This document shows, one piece after another, positions 38,560 through 51,334 of a stretch of DNA of 64,000 nt. Every line of letters begins with the position of its first letter. The stretch's first letter is position 1. Origin of the DNA: Rhodocollybia butyracea (Eukaryota > Basidiomycota > Agaricomycetes > Agaricales > Omphalotaceae); assembly GCA_015501585.1 (NCBI GenBank), contig JADNRY010000236.1, forward strand, positions 1-64,000, in the 5' to 3' direction. The notes under the pieces were generated by a model. That model was not told the origin of the DNA. It did not search any database and was given only the letters and a program-made list of their open reading frames with translations. Position numbers and translations under genes: made by a program.

Positions 38560-39400
38560 TAGAATGAATCTTGCCTGAACCACTTCATCATTACGAGTGG
38601 CGCAAAAAATGGCATAACAAATGATGTTATTGAGGTGGAACAAGTAACTCTTATAATATGTAGTACATTCAAAGCTTTCGGATCCTCATTTATTCTCGGA
38701 GGTCATGAAGCATTTCATCTTGGAGGTCGAAATTTGGTCGAAACTGACTTTACATTCCTTGATTCTTGAGTGGTATGTATTACTGCCCGTGGAATACAGT
38801 ACAACTGTACAATATAATCACAGCGACGATTACGAGTTGCTATTCGGTACGAAAACCAGTAAGTGCGCTATTATATACTCATCTGGAAGAATAATACAAA
38901 CATACCTCATTTGTTTGTCTCTCGAGCGCAGACCCGAAAATCTCTTGGCACTATGAGTCGCGATTACTGATTAGTCTACTACTAGACGGTCTAGATAGTC
39001 AAGTCAACATTAATTTGTTTATTGGCTGACTTGATAGTGGCAATATTCTCTTGTTACTGCCCAAGTATATCAACCAGCAAAAGTTGGGTTATGTAGGCAA
39101 CACTGGGGAGAGCTTGTCAGTGCTCTCAGCGCTTCCAGAGCCCCAGGACATTCTGCCGGTATGTATTCAATGCATTTTCCGGAGCAAATGCTTAAAACTC
39201 TGTACAGTGTATACAGGTATTGCTGATGCATTTTTCCAAATGAGTAGTAGTACACTTGATGGTTTTCGCTTGCCGAGTTACAGCAGAAACCAGTGCTTAC
39301 CACTCAGGTTAGACAGACAGACACATCATACATCGCCTCATTATTTTGTAGATCTCAAACCCGTCAATCATTGCAGAAGAAAGATGGGGTTGTATATATA
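38560..39400 (+). repeat. Duplicated block upstream of hydrophobin copy 1
   Basis: Colinear with 45235-46260. Shared anchors include TTTCGGATCCT, CATCTTGGAGGTCGAAATTTGGT, ACTGCCCGTGGAATACA, GATTAGTCTACTACTAGAC and TTTTTCCAAATGAGTAGTAG. The other copy has a 286-base insertion at 45651-45936 that is absent here. Nothing codes for protein. Confidence 0.65.
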
Positions 39401-39410
39401 GGGATATTCT

Positions 39411-39598
39411 GGCTGAGGGAAGGTTTGCGAGGTGGAGGAAGTAGTGGGCAGATACTAAGGCGAGAGAACCAGAGAGAATCGTTTAAGAATAATTCCTTTG
39501 AAACCTCGTATTAGCCACCGTTTATCATGATAGGAGTACGTAGAACAGTCCCAGCGATCGCGCTGGTTGAAGGCGCGAGAGGAAGCTGCTGCGAAATG
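39411..39598 (+). pseudogene. GST fragment (last exons only)
   Basis: It matches the end of exon 4, the last intron and exon 5 of the GST genes: GAGGGAAGGTTTGCGAGGTGG, then a premature TAG where copies 1 and 2 have TAC for Tyr (AAGTAGTGGGCA), a small insertion, and a last exon ending GAAGCTGCTGCGAAATGA. The first 80% of the gene is absent. Confidence 0.8.
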
Positions 39599-40323
39599 AC
39601 TCCGGAGCCTGCTTTGAGGATAGTTCGGCTGAGACTGCGAATCGATCAATAAATTGTACTTACTATTCAGCATCCTTTGTGACCTGCAAAGCAATATGTA
39701 CTTGTTTGTTTCTTCCATTAAGTGAACATTGTGGAATTGCTATGACCGTTTGAAATCGCCTCATCCGAAAATAGGTATCCAACGAAACCGTTCGTTCGGG
39801 CCGAATGAAGCCAAAGCGTAGTATACCAGACGCTTTTCAGACAGTGTATCGATTGTATCGACTGTGGGGGTTGTATCGATTTGTAGCGGTATTGCAGGGG
39901 AGTACGTTGTCCGAAGAAAGAAGGCAGCTGGAATAGCGGGGACCAAGGCTGGCGAATGAAGGTAATGGCACTTCATCGCTTTGCAAATGAATTTGCAAAT
40001 GAGCCAATCAGAACAGAAACCACGACAGCTTACTACAGCGCAGAGCCAGGTTGATATTCTTTCACTACAGGGCAAAAGCCACCCAAATCTTACAGGCAAC
40101 CGGGTACGCGCTGTTATACTGGCTCTTACGGTTCGGTACAGGTTGCTTCAACGGCCACAGTCACTATAGTCACCATACTTTCTTGGTATTTGCCACTCCA
40201 TCGAAGGCATTTTACTTTACTTTTACAAATTGCTAATTAATATGCCCTAAGGACAGATTACAACTTGTTTCGGGAATCTAATGATGCGCATGATGCGGAG
40301 TCAAGAGTCGTCGTTGTGTGGAC

Positions 40324-40754
40324 TCAGAGAGTAACAGGAAGGCATCCGACGGAGACGAGACCACCTGCAAAGAAGTTCCAGTCAGCAATAAAGTTAATGA
40401 ATCACGAATGTTTTGTATTATACCCTGGGCGTTGTTCTTGCAGCAGACAGTTTGGGCAGTGCTGCAAACACGATGAGTATCAACCTTAAAACAAATAAAA
40501 CACTAGAAGACGACTTACCAGGTTCCGCCGCCAGCAACGTTAACGCCGGAGCAATCGAGACCGACAACAGCTTTGACATCCTGGAGGACGATGCCAATAA
40601 GCCCTCCGATGAGCCCAAGGGTGTTACTGTCAGCGAGAGCTTGGGCCACAGTTTGGGTGCTCTGGCAGCACTGAATGGGACCAGTGGAGCATTTATCGCC
40701 AGCGGCCACGAGAGTAGCAAGAGCAGCGGTGATGAGGGCAAGTTTGAACTGCAT
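40324..40754 (-). CDS. Class I hydrophobin, copy 2
   Basis: Three exons on the minus strand: 40754-40519, 40461-40424, 40364-40324. The total is 315 bases, 104 residues. Signal peptide MQFKLALITAALATLVAAG. Eight cysteines: KCSTG, QCCQ, LDCSG, C across the first intron, VCCKNN, VGCLPVTL. Intron phases equal those of copies 1 and 3. A TATAAAAG lies at 40842-40849 on the minus strand, 88 bases before the start. Function and location as for other class I hydrophobins: secreted, self-assembling at hydrophobic interfaces. The mature part differs enough from copy 1 that the duplication is not recent. Confidence 0.9.
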
Positions 40755-40841
40755 AGTGAGAGTAGAGTAGTGAACGAAGAAGTACTTGAACGATGGGTGT
40801 TGGTTGTTCGAGTTGGGGAACTCCTGCTGACTTTGTCATAC

Positions 40842-40849
40842 CTTTTATA
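40842..40849 (-). promoter_or_regulatory. TATA box of hydrophobin copy 2
   Basis: TATAAAAG on the minus strand, 88 bases before the ATG, in the same context as copy 1 and the pseudogene near 45113. Confidence 0.6.
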
Positions 40850-41249
40850 CTTTTTCTTTGCTATAGAGCCCGCTCTTGCCAAGATGTCCTATGTGCACTC
40901 AGTAACTTCTGGCCCCCTCTAGCCCCGCTGACCCCAGCCTTTTTCCTGAAAATTAATCTCGCTTTACCCTCCTTGTCATTACGAGTGGCGCAAAAAAATG
41001 GCACGACAGATGGATGGCATTGAGGTATGTATGTAGAGCAAGTCAATCTTACATTATAGTACATTAAATGGAATACGAGACAATACAGTTAAGCCGTTAA
41101 TCAAGAGCTGTAATTCGGTACCCGAGAACTCGAAAAACCAGTATTGAAGAAGCATACTATCCTGCCATCTGGGCAATCTCATTATTCCCGCAAGACCAGC
41201 GTTTGAGAAAGGAAGATCATGTGCAAGGCAGAAGTGAATTTTGCGTCGT

Positions 41250-42540
41250 TAAGATCAGAAACAGATGGGTGGGGGCGGGTGTGACCTTAAATAAAGGAGA
41301 CAAGCAACGAGCTATGTGCTGTTCTCGCTAATCTAATATCCTTCGGGCACAAGTAAATTCGAATTCTAAACCAATTTTCATTAAACCCTATCCAGTAAGC
41401 AAATACCGAGGGGGAATTACGAAAGGAATATCCGGCGTGAAGGTAGTGCTAAAGGCGGAAGAGACAAAGAGCAAGCCAAGGTGGAAACAACGTATTGTCC
41501 GAGTTTCGAAACAGGGTCCAGTTTCGAGATGAAGTCAAGGCGAGATGAGACGGTCAGGCCGCAGGTTTCGAGATACAGTTAGCCCAATGAGCGCTAGCAC
41601 AGCACTACCTGGTCTTCTCGAACCACCTTTATCACACGTCCACCACTGTACCTCCTAGTCCTAGTCTTCGAAATTCTTTATCGCAAGCTGATCCCTTGAA
41701 TCCCAAGGAACCGGATCCGAGAGGAGGGAAACACGAAAATCCAAGAAGTAACTAGCACGCGACTGAACCAGTGGACGGAACGCGATAATGGAGGAGCGAC
41801 ATAGGGAGTGAACCAGGAAGGGGCCGAGGGGAAGATAACCAATAAACGGGTCGAGGCGAACTTGAAAAAAATCTCGACTGTACGTGTGGCGGTCCCGCAG
41901 CATTGGGCTCGAAAAGCCTTGCTCAAAATCCTGAACCATGCCTGGTCCTCGAATCGGACTGGTGGGCGCCGTTGCTCATACTAGAGCCTATTCCTAACCA
42001 ACGATGACACAGGTTTGAGATTCCCTGAAGTCGGAAGAGGATGGAGGAGGGAAAGAGGCTTGTGAACGAGTATGGTGCGTGCGCTCCCAGAACTGGGTGG
42101 CGGGCCGCAGCACAAGGTAAACGCCACAACGTTTTGAAAGGAAATGGGGTAGTTGTAATTCGGCGTTGATACATTTGTTCAGACATTGAGAGTATCGCGC
42201 GCCAGAAAAGCACCACGGCATGTCTACAGACTTCCCAACGTGCCAACGAAACCCTCATCGACATCCTCATTCAACAGGATCACAAACCATCCATGATCTT
42301 TGCTCCAGCCCCGAACCCGGTCGCACTCGAAGCCGAAGCTGTATGTATAGCAGAAGCGCGGTCGAGAGAAGCATAAAGAGGAACATCCATGCTTGTGAAG
42401 GAGTTCGTCGGACTGGATACTGTAGTTTCGTAAATCCCGATGTAAACGAGGCTAGTCAAGATGGATATTTCGAAGTTGTCAGAAGGCAAAGTGTCGCGAC
42501 AAAATGAGAAGTTGGCCGTCGAGCACAAGCAGGACTGTCC
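41250..42540 (+). pseudogene. Duplicated block with remains of an unknown gene, copy 1
   Basis: Colinear with about 48600-49640. A plus-strand exon-like stretch reads KRMEEGKRLVNEYGACAPRT but is preceded by an in-frame TGA here and lies between broken splice sites. Flanking parts (CTGTTCTCGCTAATCTAATATCC; CGGTCCCGCAGCATTGGGC) are also shared. I do not recognise the parent protein. Both copies look dead. Confidence 0.5.
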
Positions 42541-42569
42541 ACATGTCACTATGTCTAGGCCACCGAGGG

Positions 42570-42866
42570 TAGCTGAGTCGGATTGTCCACAAGTCAAAGG
42601 AAGATTGGAATAGCAGTTACAAGTGCCGCATGCTGGAAAAGCACTGCGGCCTCGTTCCAACTTCTCCAACGCTCTTTCCTCCGACTTTCCCAGAGGCGTT
42701 GCAACCTTCCCATCCATGTCCTCCAAGGTGGGTTCGAGCTTCCTGAATGACGAATAATCGAAAAAAGTCGAGGGGAGCGCGGATAGGAATGTCCAAAGAA
42801 TTCTTTGGTCATGAAGGTGGCCGGAGGTTGGGGCAGAGGCTGGGAAGGAGAGATTTAGATTTTATA
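42570..42866 (+). repeat. Duplicated block Y, copy 1, fused to a GST fragment
   Basis: Colinear with 52800-53015 plus 54411-54570. It includes AAGTCAAAGGAAGATTGGAATAG, GCGGCCTCGTTCCAACTTCTCC and CCAAAGAATTCTTTGGTCATG. In both copies it runs directly into GST sequence at GCTCGACATCGAA, so the fusion happened before duplication. Confidence 0.65.
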
Positions 42867-43620
42867 TAAGCACTCGACATCGAATTATTCGCAGACCTCT
42901 TCCCAAACACCTCTCTTCTTCCTCCCCAGTCCTCCGTGCCAAAACTTGCTTCTTCATAGACACCTTCTCTACATCGTTCCCGCAAGCTTCGCTTCCATAG
43001 CCGGCAGTGTTGGCAAAGTCGGCTGGCAGTCGGTACGGTCACTGACAGTCACTTCGTGAACTTGACCGTAATTTTCTGACCTGACCACGGCACATTGGTC
43101 CGGTGGGCCGCAGGGTTCCGATGGGCGTCAATAATAGACGCTGGTATTGCCGCTGTCACGGCCATTGTTCAAGAAGTAACAGAATACCCGTTCGCCGAAG
43201 GTCAGGTCAGTTCCGCTGAATAACTGACAGTCACCGACATGCCAGCAAAATGCTGACCTGACTTTTGACCCTGACCCACTGACCGTCCAACACGGTAATG
43301 CTCCCAGCGGTGGACTAGTCAACGGTATCGAGCAGGTCAAAGATCTCGTGCATCATGACCCCGTCGTCTTTCCGCGAATGGAGGTGGGACCAAAGTATGA
43401 TTCAAGAGGATTTGACGAGGGAGAAGCGAAGAAGGTTCGGGAGGCGTTGATGACAGAGGGAAGGTTTGCGAGGTGGAGGAAGTACTGGGCAGATGTTAAG
43501 GCGAGGGAATCGTTTAAGAATACACTCGACGATGCACAGCGCTGTTTTGAAGTTCATGGGAATACGCAGAAAAGTTCCGCGAGAGGAGGTGACTTGAAAG
43601 CCTTGTCTGAGATATTTTGA
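42867..43620 (+). pseudogene. GST pseudogene with a small transposon insertion
   Basis: Pieces of GST exon 4 occur at 42867-43004 (GCAGACCTCTTCCCAAACACC onwards) and 43296-43620 (GTGGACTAGTCAACGGTATCGAGCA through GCAGATGTTAAGGCGAGGGAATC). They are separated by a 291-base insertion. The part coding for the N-terminal domain is missing, several segments are deleted, and the last intron and exon are lost. It is not functional. Confidence 0.8.
43005..43295. mobile_element. MITE-like insertion in the GST pseudogene
   Basis: It begins CAGTGTTGGCAAAGTCGGC and ends CCAACACGG, an inverted pair with one mismatch over nine bases. The start resembles hAT-type ends known from fungi. The flanks join to an uninterrupted GST sequence (atagccgg + taatgctcc, compare atatccggtaaaggtcc in copy 2), so the borders are well set, but I see no 8-base target duplication. 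Confidence 0.5.
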
Positions 43621-43689
43621 CTGAGCTTGTGGAGCAATGGATAAATAAATTGTACTTACTATGCTCTTGTTCTTTTTCTTCCATCATGA

Positions 43690-44190
43690 GAATGGTGGTA
43701 ATATCGCTAAAGCTTCAAGGATGTTGCAGCCAAGTACCCCGTCGGGAGAGAGAACGCGGCTAGAATAGCGAAGACAAATGCTGGTGAAAACGCTAGCGGT
43801 ACTTTATCGATGCCATCGTTGAGAATGAATTATTACAATTGTACGGGTAACGGGATGAAAGAAAAACGAGAAACGATATGCTCACACGCTCTTGCGCTGC
43901 ACTGCCACTGTCCGTTAATCAGATTGTCCAAGAATCATCCTTTTCACCCATATAACGATCGTACTACTGTAGAGTCCCTCTTGGAATATATCGTGATTCT
44001 GTCAGGACCCAAACTTTCAGACTCGAGCCTAGCTCATTGTAACAAAGGGGAAAAAAGAAAGAAAGAAGCACGCAGATCATTGCCTCATATATAAGTATCT
44101 TTAGGGAGATCCGGAAGTGGAGTATACACAGTCGGAAAGCTATCAGTAATCTAACAATATAGCTGAATAGAGCCTACTAAACCCAGAGCC
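43690..44190 (+). repeat. Spacer repeat between GST and hydrophobin, copy 2
   Basis: Colinear with 37250-37760 and 54610-55140, placed between a GST pseudogene and a hydrophobin pseudogene exactly as copy 1 is placed between the intact genes. Confidence 0.65.
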
Positions 44191-44416
44191 AATGTATCTC
44201 AGTGTCGATAGTTTGTCAGTAAGGGCCAGACCGGGCCATCTAACTTTTGCAGGCAGCCAGGTACTTAACGGCCACTGCATAGTCATCATACTGTCTTGCT
44301 GTTTGCCACTCCTTCAAAGTTACTTTGACACATTGTTAATCAGTATAGGAACAGATACAACTTGTTGCAGTCCAACTATGCTCATGGAGCAGAGTCGAGA
44401 GTCACCATTGTTCAGA

Positions 44417-45021
<605 letters not shown>

Positions 45022-45234
45022 AATGGGTCTGGGTAATGGAGAGTAATAGAGTACTGAACTTCGACGAGTTTTGGTTGTTCGAGTGAGGAGCTTCCTCCCA
45101 ACTTTGTGATAGCTTTTATACCGTTTCTCCGAGTCTGCTACACACAGACCCGATCCTGCCGAAGTGGGATCCGATGAGTACTCAGTACTACTGGTCCCCT
45201 CCAGCCATGCTGACCCCCAGTCCCTAAAGTAAAT

Positions 45235-46260
45235 CTCGCCTGATTCTCTTCATCATTACAAGTGGTGCAAAAATGGCACGACAGATGGTTTGGTATTGAG
45301 GTCGTAAGAACATGAGCCATAACTCTTATACTATGTAGTACATTTAAAGTTTTCGGATCCTGACTCTTTATTCTCAGAGGTCATGTAGTACATTTGAAGG
45401 ATTTCATCTTGGAGGTCGAAATTTGGTCGAAATTGTCTTTGCATTCCTTGATTCTGGAGTGGTAGGCTGTGGTAGGTATGTTTTAAGTACTGCCCGTGGA
45501 ATACAATACAATCTACAGCAATTCAGAGCTGCTGTTCGGTACGAAAAAGCGGTAAGTGCGCTACTATGTAATCATCTGGAAGAATGATAAAAAGACAATC
45601 ATACCTGATTAGTTTGTCTCTCGAAGGCAGACTATCAGTCGAGATTACTGTAGAAGTCAACTACGCTCAGTTGAATGGAAACCAACTATATTTAGATAGT
45701 ATGTACCTGTAGAAGTCAACTACGCTACGAGGTTATTAGTGAATGATCTAAGTATAAAGTGTATACAAGCAAGCTCACCTCAGTTGAATGGAAACCAACT
45801 GAGGTGGCTTGAAGACACCGTCGAACGTGATATAGTAGGTACTGTACAGTTATCAGTAAGCACGGCGTATATCAAAAAGGATATGTCAAAGCAGGGAATA
45901 CTGTCCTGATAGAGCGTACGAAGTGATACTCCAACAATTACAGATTAGTCTACTACTAGACACCCTAGATAGTCAACAACAATTTATCTTTTGTCTGAGC
46001 CCCTTTGTCTTCGGTGATGGCAATTTTTTCTCTTGTTACTGCCCGAGTATATCAATCAGCAAAAGCCGGGTTGTGTACTAAGACAACGCTGGAGAGAGCC
46101 TGTCACTGCTCCCAGCGCTTCCAGAGCCCCATTCTGGTATTTATTCAATGCATTTGCTGGGGTAAATGCTTAAAATTTTATGTACAGGTTTTGCTGATGC
46201 ATTTTTCCAAATGAGTAGTAGTACACTTGCTGGTTTTTGGGTACCGAATTACAGCAGAAA
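45235..46260 (+). repeat. Duplicated block upstream of the hydrophobin pseudogene
   Basis: Colinear with 38560-39400 except for the insertion at 45651-45936. No gene. Confidence 0.6.
45651..45936. mobile_element. Small insertion with 7-base duplication and hairpins
   Basis: The paralogous block at 38960 reads ATTACTGATTAGTC without interruption. Here the same site is split, with ATTACTG at 45644-45650 and ATTACAG at 45937-45943 flanking 286 bases. The insert starts TAGAAGTCAACTACGCT, which recurs inside at about 45709. A hairpin with an 11-bp stem and 9-base loop lies at 45776-45806; half of it recurs at 45668-45687. No ORF. Confidence 0.5.
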
Positions 46261-48163
46261 CCCATTGAATTCACCATAGACCTCTTCCCAAACAAGAATC
46301 CGGATCTATATTTTTTAATCATGGGCGGTCATGTCCAAGTAATTTTAAACTTGTTTAAATCATCTCTGACTGTATTTAATCCACAGCTCTGCTCTACTAC
46401 GTTGCTCCACACTGATTGTACAGTTCTTACAGTTCTTCAATAGTATTTATTTAAACAAAGAGATTTAAGTAAAAGATTTAAACAAGTACTTTAATCGGAA
46501 GATTCAAGCAGTGGATCTAAACGAAAGCCGAATGAATTGCACCATGATTTAAACCAGAATTAAACAACGGTTTTGAACTTCGAAATACAATGCTTCATTC
46601 AAACATGGACTCTGGCCAAATTCAGAGTTGAAGGCACCTGAATATGACATCCTAACGCTGTTCACGAGTCGCACATACTTACCTAAAACTCTCGCCAATT
46701 GCTTCTGCCTCCTGACCTCTAGTCATGACTTGCTTGTGACTTGCCCTTCAAGACACTATTTTGTCAGTTAATGATCACGGAGCGAGTATAAGTAACAACT
46801 GCTACTCACTTCGTGCATTGAGATGAGGTAGCTAGTCTGGTGCCCGTACCTGGTGAGTGGTGCTGATGGTGGTGGTCAACAAGAGAAAGGCAAACAAAGT
46901 AGAACTGACTTCGCTAATGGCAGTGGACTAGCCACGTGCATCAGGCTGAACAATGGAATCAAACAATACTTAAACATTTGAATTTTTGAACGGTTTGGGC
47001 CATTGTAAGCCATTGTTTGATTTTATTGTGTAGTTGTGAGCCGGTAACCTGACTTCGAAAAGTTCTATTACCTTTGCTTATTTGCTTTTCTCTTGTCAAC
47101 TTTCACCACCTTCCACAGCACCACCCCTTTTCCACGGCCAGTTGCGGGCAAGCTAGCCACCTCATTTCGAAAATTTCGACGACTTCCACAGATAGAGTGC
47201 AACTCTGCACAAGTGTATGTGTAATTGGTGAGTTTTTTGAGCTCCTGATCGTCCCTGAAACTCGCAGCCTGTACTAAGATCTAAGGCTGAAGGATTTGGA
47301 GTGAGTGAATAGCGAGAGTCCCAGGCTTTGTCCCACAAGATAGCAATCGACCGTCTAATCAGGTTATCTTAATTTCGGTGAGTCTGCTTCGTGTGTGGCG
47401 TGTGTTTAAATAATAAGCTAAGTACGCCAAGTTGTGGTTTAGTGTACATAAGTTTAAATGGTGAGGATTTTTGACGCGGTCTTTGTTCAAAGGGTCTGGT
47501 TTAAATCACACAGTTTGTTCAAATATTAGTTTACTATGTTCTCACTTAAATGTTTTGTTTAAATGCTGGCACTTAAACTCGAAGTTTCCTTAGTTAGGTG
47601 TTTAGTTATGGTGTAGTAACTGTTTAAACAACAGTAATTAAACATGTTTAAATGGGCTTGGACATGACCGCCCTTGATTAAAAAATATAGATCCGGTATC
47701 AGCCCAAACACCTCTCTCCTCCCCTCCTCCCCAGTCCGCTCCCGCAAGCTTCGCTTTCATATCCGGTAAAGCTCCCAGCTATGGGCTACTCAACGCTATC
47801 GAACAGATCCAAAATCTTGATCGGTGATGAGAAGGAGTTCACCACCGCTGATGCGGCTATTATTCCGTTCTTTGAGCGAATGGAAGTAGAGCTGAAGAAC
47901 ATTTCGGGAGGATTTGAGGAGGGAGAAGGGAGGAAGGCTTGGGAGGCGTTGGTGACTGAGGGGAGGTTTGCGAGGTGGAGGAAGTATTGGACAGATGTTA
48001 AGGCAAGGGAATCGTCTAAGAATACGTTTGACGAGGTATAGTACTGTTTTGAAATTTATTTGAAACCTCGTACTAATCCCTGTTCATCATAATGGGAATA
48101 CATAGAACAGTCCCAGCGATCGCGCTGGTTGAAGACGCGAGAGGAAGCTGCTGCGAAATGACT
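46255..48163 (+). pseudogene. GST pseudogene split by a 1.4 kb inverted-repeat element
   Basis: GST exon 4 sequence ends at 46293 (ACCTCTTCCCAAAC) and resumes at 47703 (CCCAAACACCTCTCTCC). The remainder reads close to copies 1 and 2 up to GAAGCTGCTGCGAAATGA at 48163, but has deletions, several altered residues, and a last-intron acceptor changed from GATAG to AATGG. The N-terminal half is absent. Confidence 0.8.
46294..47702 (+). mobile_element. Inverted-repeat element A with TTTAAAC clusters
   Basis: The ends are AAGAATCCGGATCTATATTT on the left and, read inward from the right, CTGATACCGGATCTATATTT. They form an imperfect inverted repeat that continues for 45 bases and then loosely toward the centre. 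The flanking target duplication is CCCAAAC (46287-46293 and 47703-47709), and the intact GST genes show the empty site. Both ends carry clusters of GTTTAAA/TTTAAAC words. No transposase ORF is present. A 60-67 codon ORF (47074-47277) is shared with element B but may be incidental. A second copy lies at 53016-54410 in the opposite orientation. Confidence 0.7.
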
Positions 48164-50040
48164 CAGGAGCCTGCTCTGAGGGTAGTTTGACTGAGCCCTG
48201 CAAATCGATGAATAAATTGTACTTACTATTCAGCATCCTTTGTGACTTGCAAAGCAATATGTTTTGTTTCTTCCATCAAGTGAATGGTAGTATCACTTTG
48301 ACTGCTTGAAATTGCCTCGCTTTCATCCGAAAATAGGTATGAAACAAAACCTATTCGTTCGGGCCGAATGAATCATTTGCCAAAGCGTAGTTTACCGGAC
48401 GCTTTTCCAGACGGCATGGAACTCATCGACTGTACGGTTTGAATCGATCTTTAAGGGAGTACGCCGTACAGAGAGAAGGCGGTTAGAATAGCGAAGACTA
48501 ATGTTAGCAACAAAGGGTAGCGGTACTGCTTTGTTGAGAATGAATTATGTTGAAATTGACGATGACTGCCGAAATGTCAAATTCCTGACTATAAAGTCCG
48601 GAGACTTGAACGTGAAATAGATGGGTGGGGGGTCCTTAAATAAAGGAGACAAGTAATGGGTGGAGAAGCGCTATACTCCTGACACCGAGGTCAACTTACG
48701 CTAGAGAATATGCTAGATAAGCACTGTTCTCGCTAATCTAATATCCTTTGGGCACAAGTAAAACCAAAACCAAATTCCATTGGATCCTACCTGGTAAGCA
48801 AATATCCGATGAGAATTACGGAAGAGATATCCGCGTGAGGGTAGTGTGAAAGGCAGGAAAGACCAAGAAGAAGTTAAGGCAAGATAAGACGAGACGGTGA
48901 GGTCGCTTCGAATTTTTTTATTGCAAGCTGATCCCGCGAATCCCAAGGAACTAGCTAGCGCGTAACTGACCAGTGGACGGAACGCGATAACGGAGGAGCG
49001 AGATAGGGAGTGAATTAGGAAGGGGACTAGGAAGGGGCCGAGGGGACGATAACAAATGAATGGGTTGCGTACGTGTGGCGGTCCCGCAGCATTGGGCTCG
49101 AAAAGCCTTGCTCGAAATCTTGAGCCATGCCTGGTCCTCGAATCGGACTGGTGAGCGCCATTGGCTCGTACCACAACCTTTTCTAACCCACATTGACAGG
49201 TTTGAGATTGCCCAAAGTCGGAAGAGTATGGAGGAAGGGAAGAGGCTCGTGAACGAGTATGGTGCATGCGCTCCCAGAACTGGGTGGCGGGTACCAGATG
49301 GCGGCAGCACAAGGTAAACGCCACGACGTTTTGAAAGGAAATGGGGTAGTTCCAATTCAGCGTTGATACATGCCAGAGAAGCACCGCGGCATGTCTAGAG
49401 ACTTCCCAACGTTCCAATGTTCCAACGAAACCCTCATCCTCATCCAACAACATCAGAAACCATTCCTGATCTTTGTTCCAGCCCTGGACCCGATCGTACT
49501 CGAAGCCGTCCATTGAAGATCTCCCGAAGCTGTGTGTGTAGTAGAAACCATAAGGCTATAAGGTTACCGTGGTAAGAACTATGAACATCCGAGCTTGTGA
49601 AGGAGATCGTCGGACTGGATGCTGTATATTGAATGTTCATCGGAAGCCAAATTCAGGCCAAATTGGTTAGTGGAAAGAGTGGAAAGATGTCGAAGCGCCG
49701 AATGACTTTGAGCGCTTGATTTGTCACCGTCCTTCTACTTGAACCAAAAGTTTTCAAAAAGCAATCCAAAAGCCATTGCAGTCTGACGCTACCTCTGCAT
49801 TCGGTTGTGTCGTGGCTGTAAATTAATGTCAAGCTCATCTGGCCATAAATGTTCCTCCTGCTTGCTCGCCGTCATCGATCATCAGCCAACGTTCAACACT
49901 CTTGTTCATTGCGTTCATCGTTCAAGGATACAATATACCGACATTTGATTAATGCTATGCATTGATGCAAGAACTCATCACTGTCTGTGCTCACTGCTAT
50001 GTTGTAGGTTCTAGTTGGCATTGGCATCGAGCAATGATTC
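48164..50040 (+). pseudogene. Second copy of the unknown-gene block, plus spacer
   Basis: 48600-49640 matches 41250-42540; the exon-like stretch here reads FEIAQSRKSMEEGKRLVNEYG without the internal stop of the other copy, but no complete gene could be assembled. 48180-48500 resembles the GST 3' spacer (39600-39950). 49640-50040 has no recognised content. Confidence 0.5.
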
Positions 50041-50990
50041 GGCTTAGCGAAGAAGATATTGAACCATAGGTGCGCTTGCTCGTCTCATACTATAGATACT
50101 GACCTCAATAGCGTCGTAGATTTGCGTTGTATGACTTTCAAGAATCTACATCAGCTTGGATATGAACTACCTCGACGTCAACTTTTTGACACTGGCTCTC
50201 TTCCGAGTAACACCAAAGGCCTCGATAGAGGAACATTACATAGGATTCTACGACCTAGGCGTAGCGAAGGAAAACACCAACGATGGCAATGTAGCTGAGA
50301 ACACCGAAACCAATGAGACCGTGATCATTCAAGTTCCGTCAATGAAAGCCTTTCCGGCCAAAGTATCAAAATACACTGGAAGGAGGCTGGTGATGCCGTT
50401 CCTATCTCTGCAAGAAACGCACGGCTGTCGGCTCTTGTAACGTCCTCTGCCTGCTATCGTCGCCGCCTCTGCTGACCTGTTCATTTACAGGCATCACACT
50501 GTACAGAAGGCCGTCGCAGCAAAGTAAGTACTAAGTAGTCAACCTCCTTCCCATGACTGGCTCCTTAGCGCCTCAGGCCTCAACAGCCATTTTGTGGATA
50601 CCAAAAGTAAGGAAGACGCGTTAGCAGGGATGGCAGGTCGTTTACTTCGGTACGTTCGAGTTCCGTCTCAGTCTACGTATCTTACAGTCTGCAGTTTTGC
50701 CTGATACTCATGATAGTTCACTGCACTCTACGTCACTGAAGATTTTCTCGTTATTCCGTTTCCAAGAGCAGTGTATACAACAAAAATCCCACTTCCTACG
50801 TCATCCCCAACGGCAATAGTCTTGAAGCGCTCAGTCAATCTCTATACATCTTACTTCGTTTGTGAGATCTTTCAAAGACGGCTATCATGTCACTATATGT
50901 ACCACATGTCGAGTTTTACGCTGCCTATGTCCTCGCACTGCATTAACTGTCGAATGAATTTGGATTCATCTGATCTTCCAGTTTAATCTA
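50036..50990 (+). CDS. Possible small multi-exon gene, unknown
   Basis: Several exon-like stretches can be linked by GT-AG introns: MIRLSEEDIEP at about 50036, then HHTVQKAVAAK near 50490-50523, ASGLNSHFVDTKSKEDALAGM near 50570-50630, and VYNKNPTSYVIPNGNS followed by LEALSQSLYILLRL near 50770-50870. The pieces look protein-like and are separated by intron-sized gaps, but I could not fix one continuous model, and I recognise no family. It may be a degraded gene. Confidence 0.3.
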
Positions 50991-51251
50991 CCTTGGAAGC
51001 CCACGTTCTGAAATTCAGGGACACCAAATGATATTGCCTTGAAAAGAATCTGTTCAATCCCTCGTCCTTTTGGGTGACTTCAATGACCCAGACCTTCCAT
51101 TCTTCAAATAGGCTCCGTCTCAATATCAAATCTTCTTGTTGCTCCACTCGGACAGCTTTTCGCTGAAGATGACGAGGAAGTAGGATGGGTGGGCTATGTA
51201 CATCTGGGCAAGAGTGGTATCTTTAGGCAGGCTTTGTGGAAAACGAAAAGG

Positions 51252-51257
51252 TATAAA
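51252..51257 (+). promoter_or_regulatory. TATA box of hydrophobin copy 3
   Basis: TATAAA, 83 bases before the ATG at 51335, matching the position of the TATA boxes of the two minus-strand hydrophobins. Confidence 0.55.
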
Positions 51258-51334
51258 GGCTGGCCTAAAGTTGGAAGGAGTTCTTTACTCGAACAATTAA
51301 CACTCATCGTTCAATTACTCTTCACTACATCATC

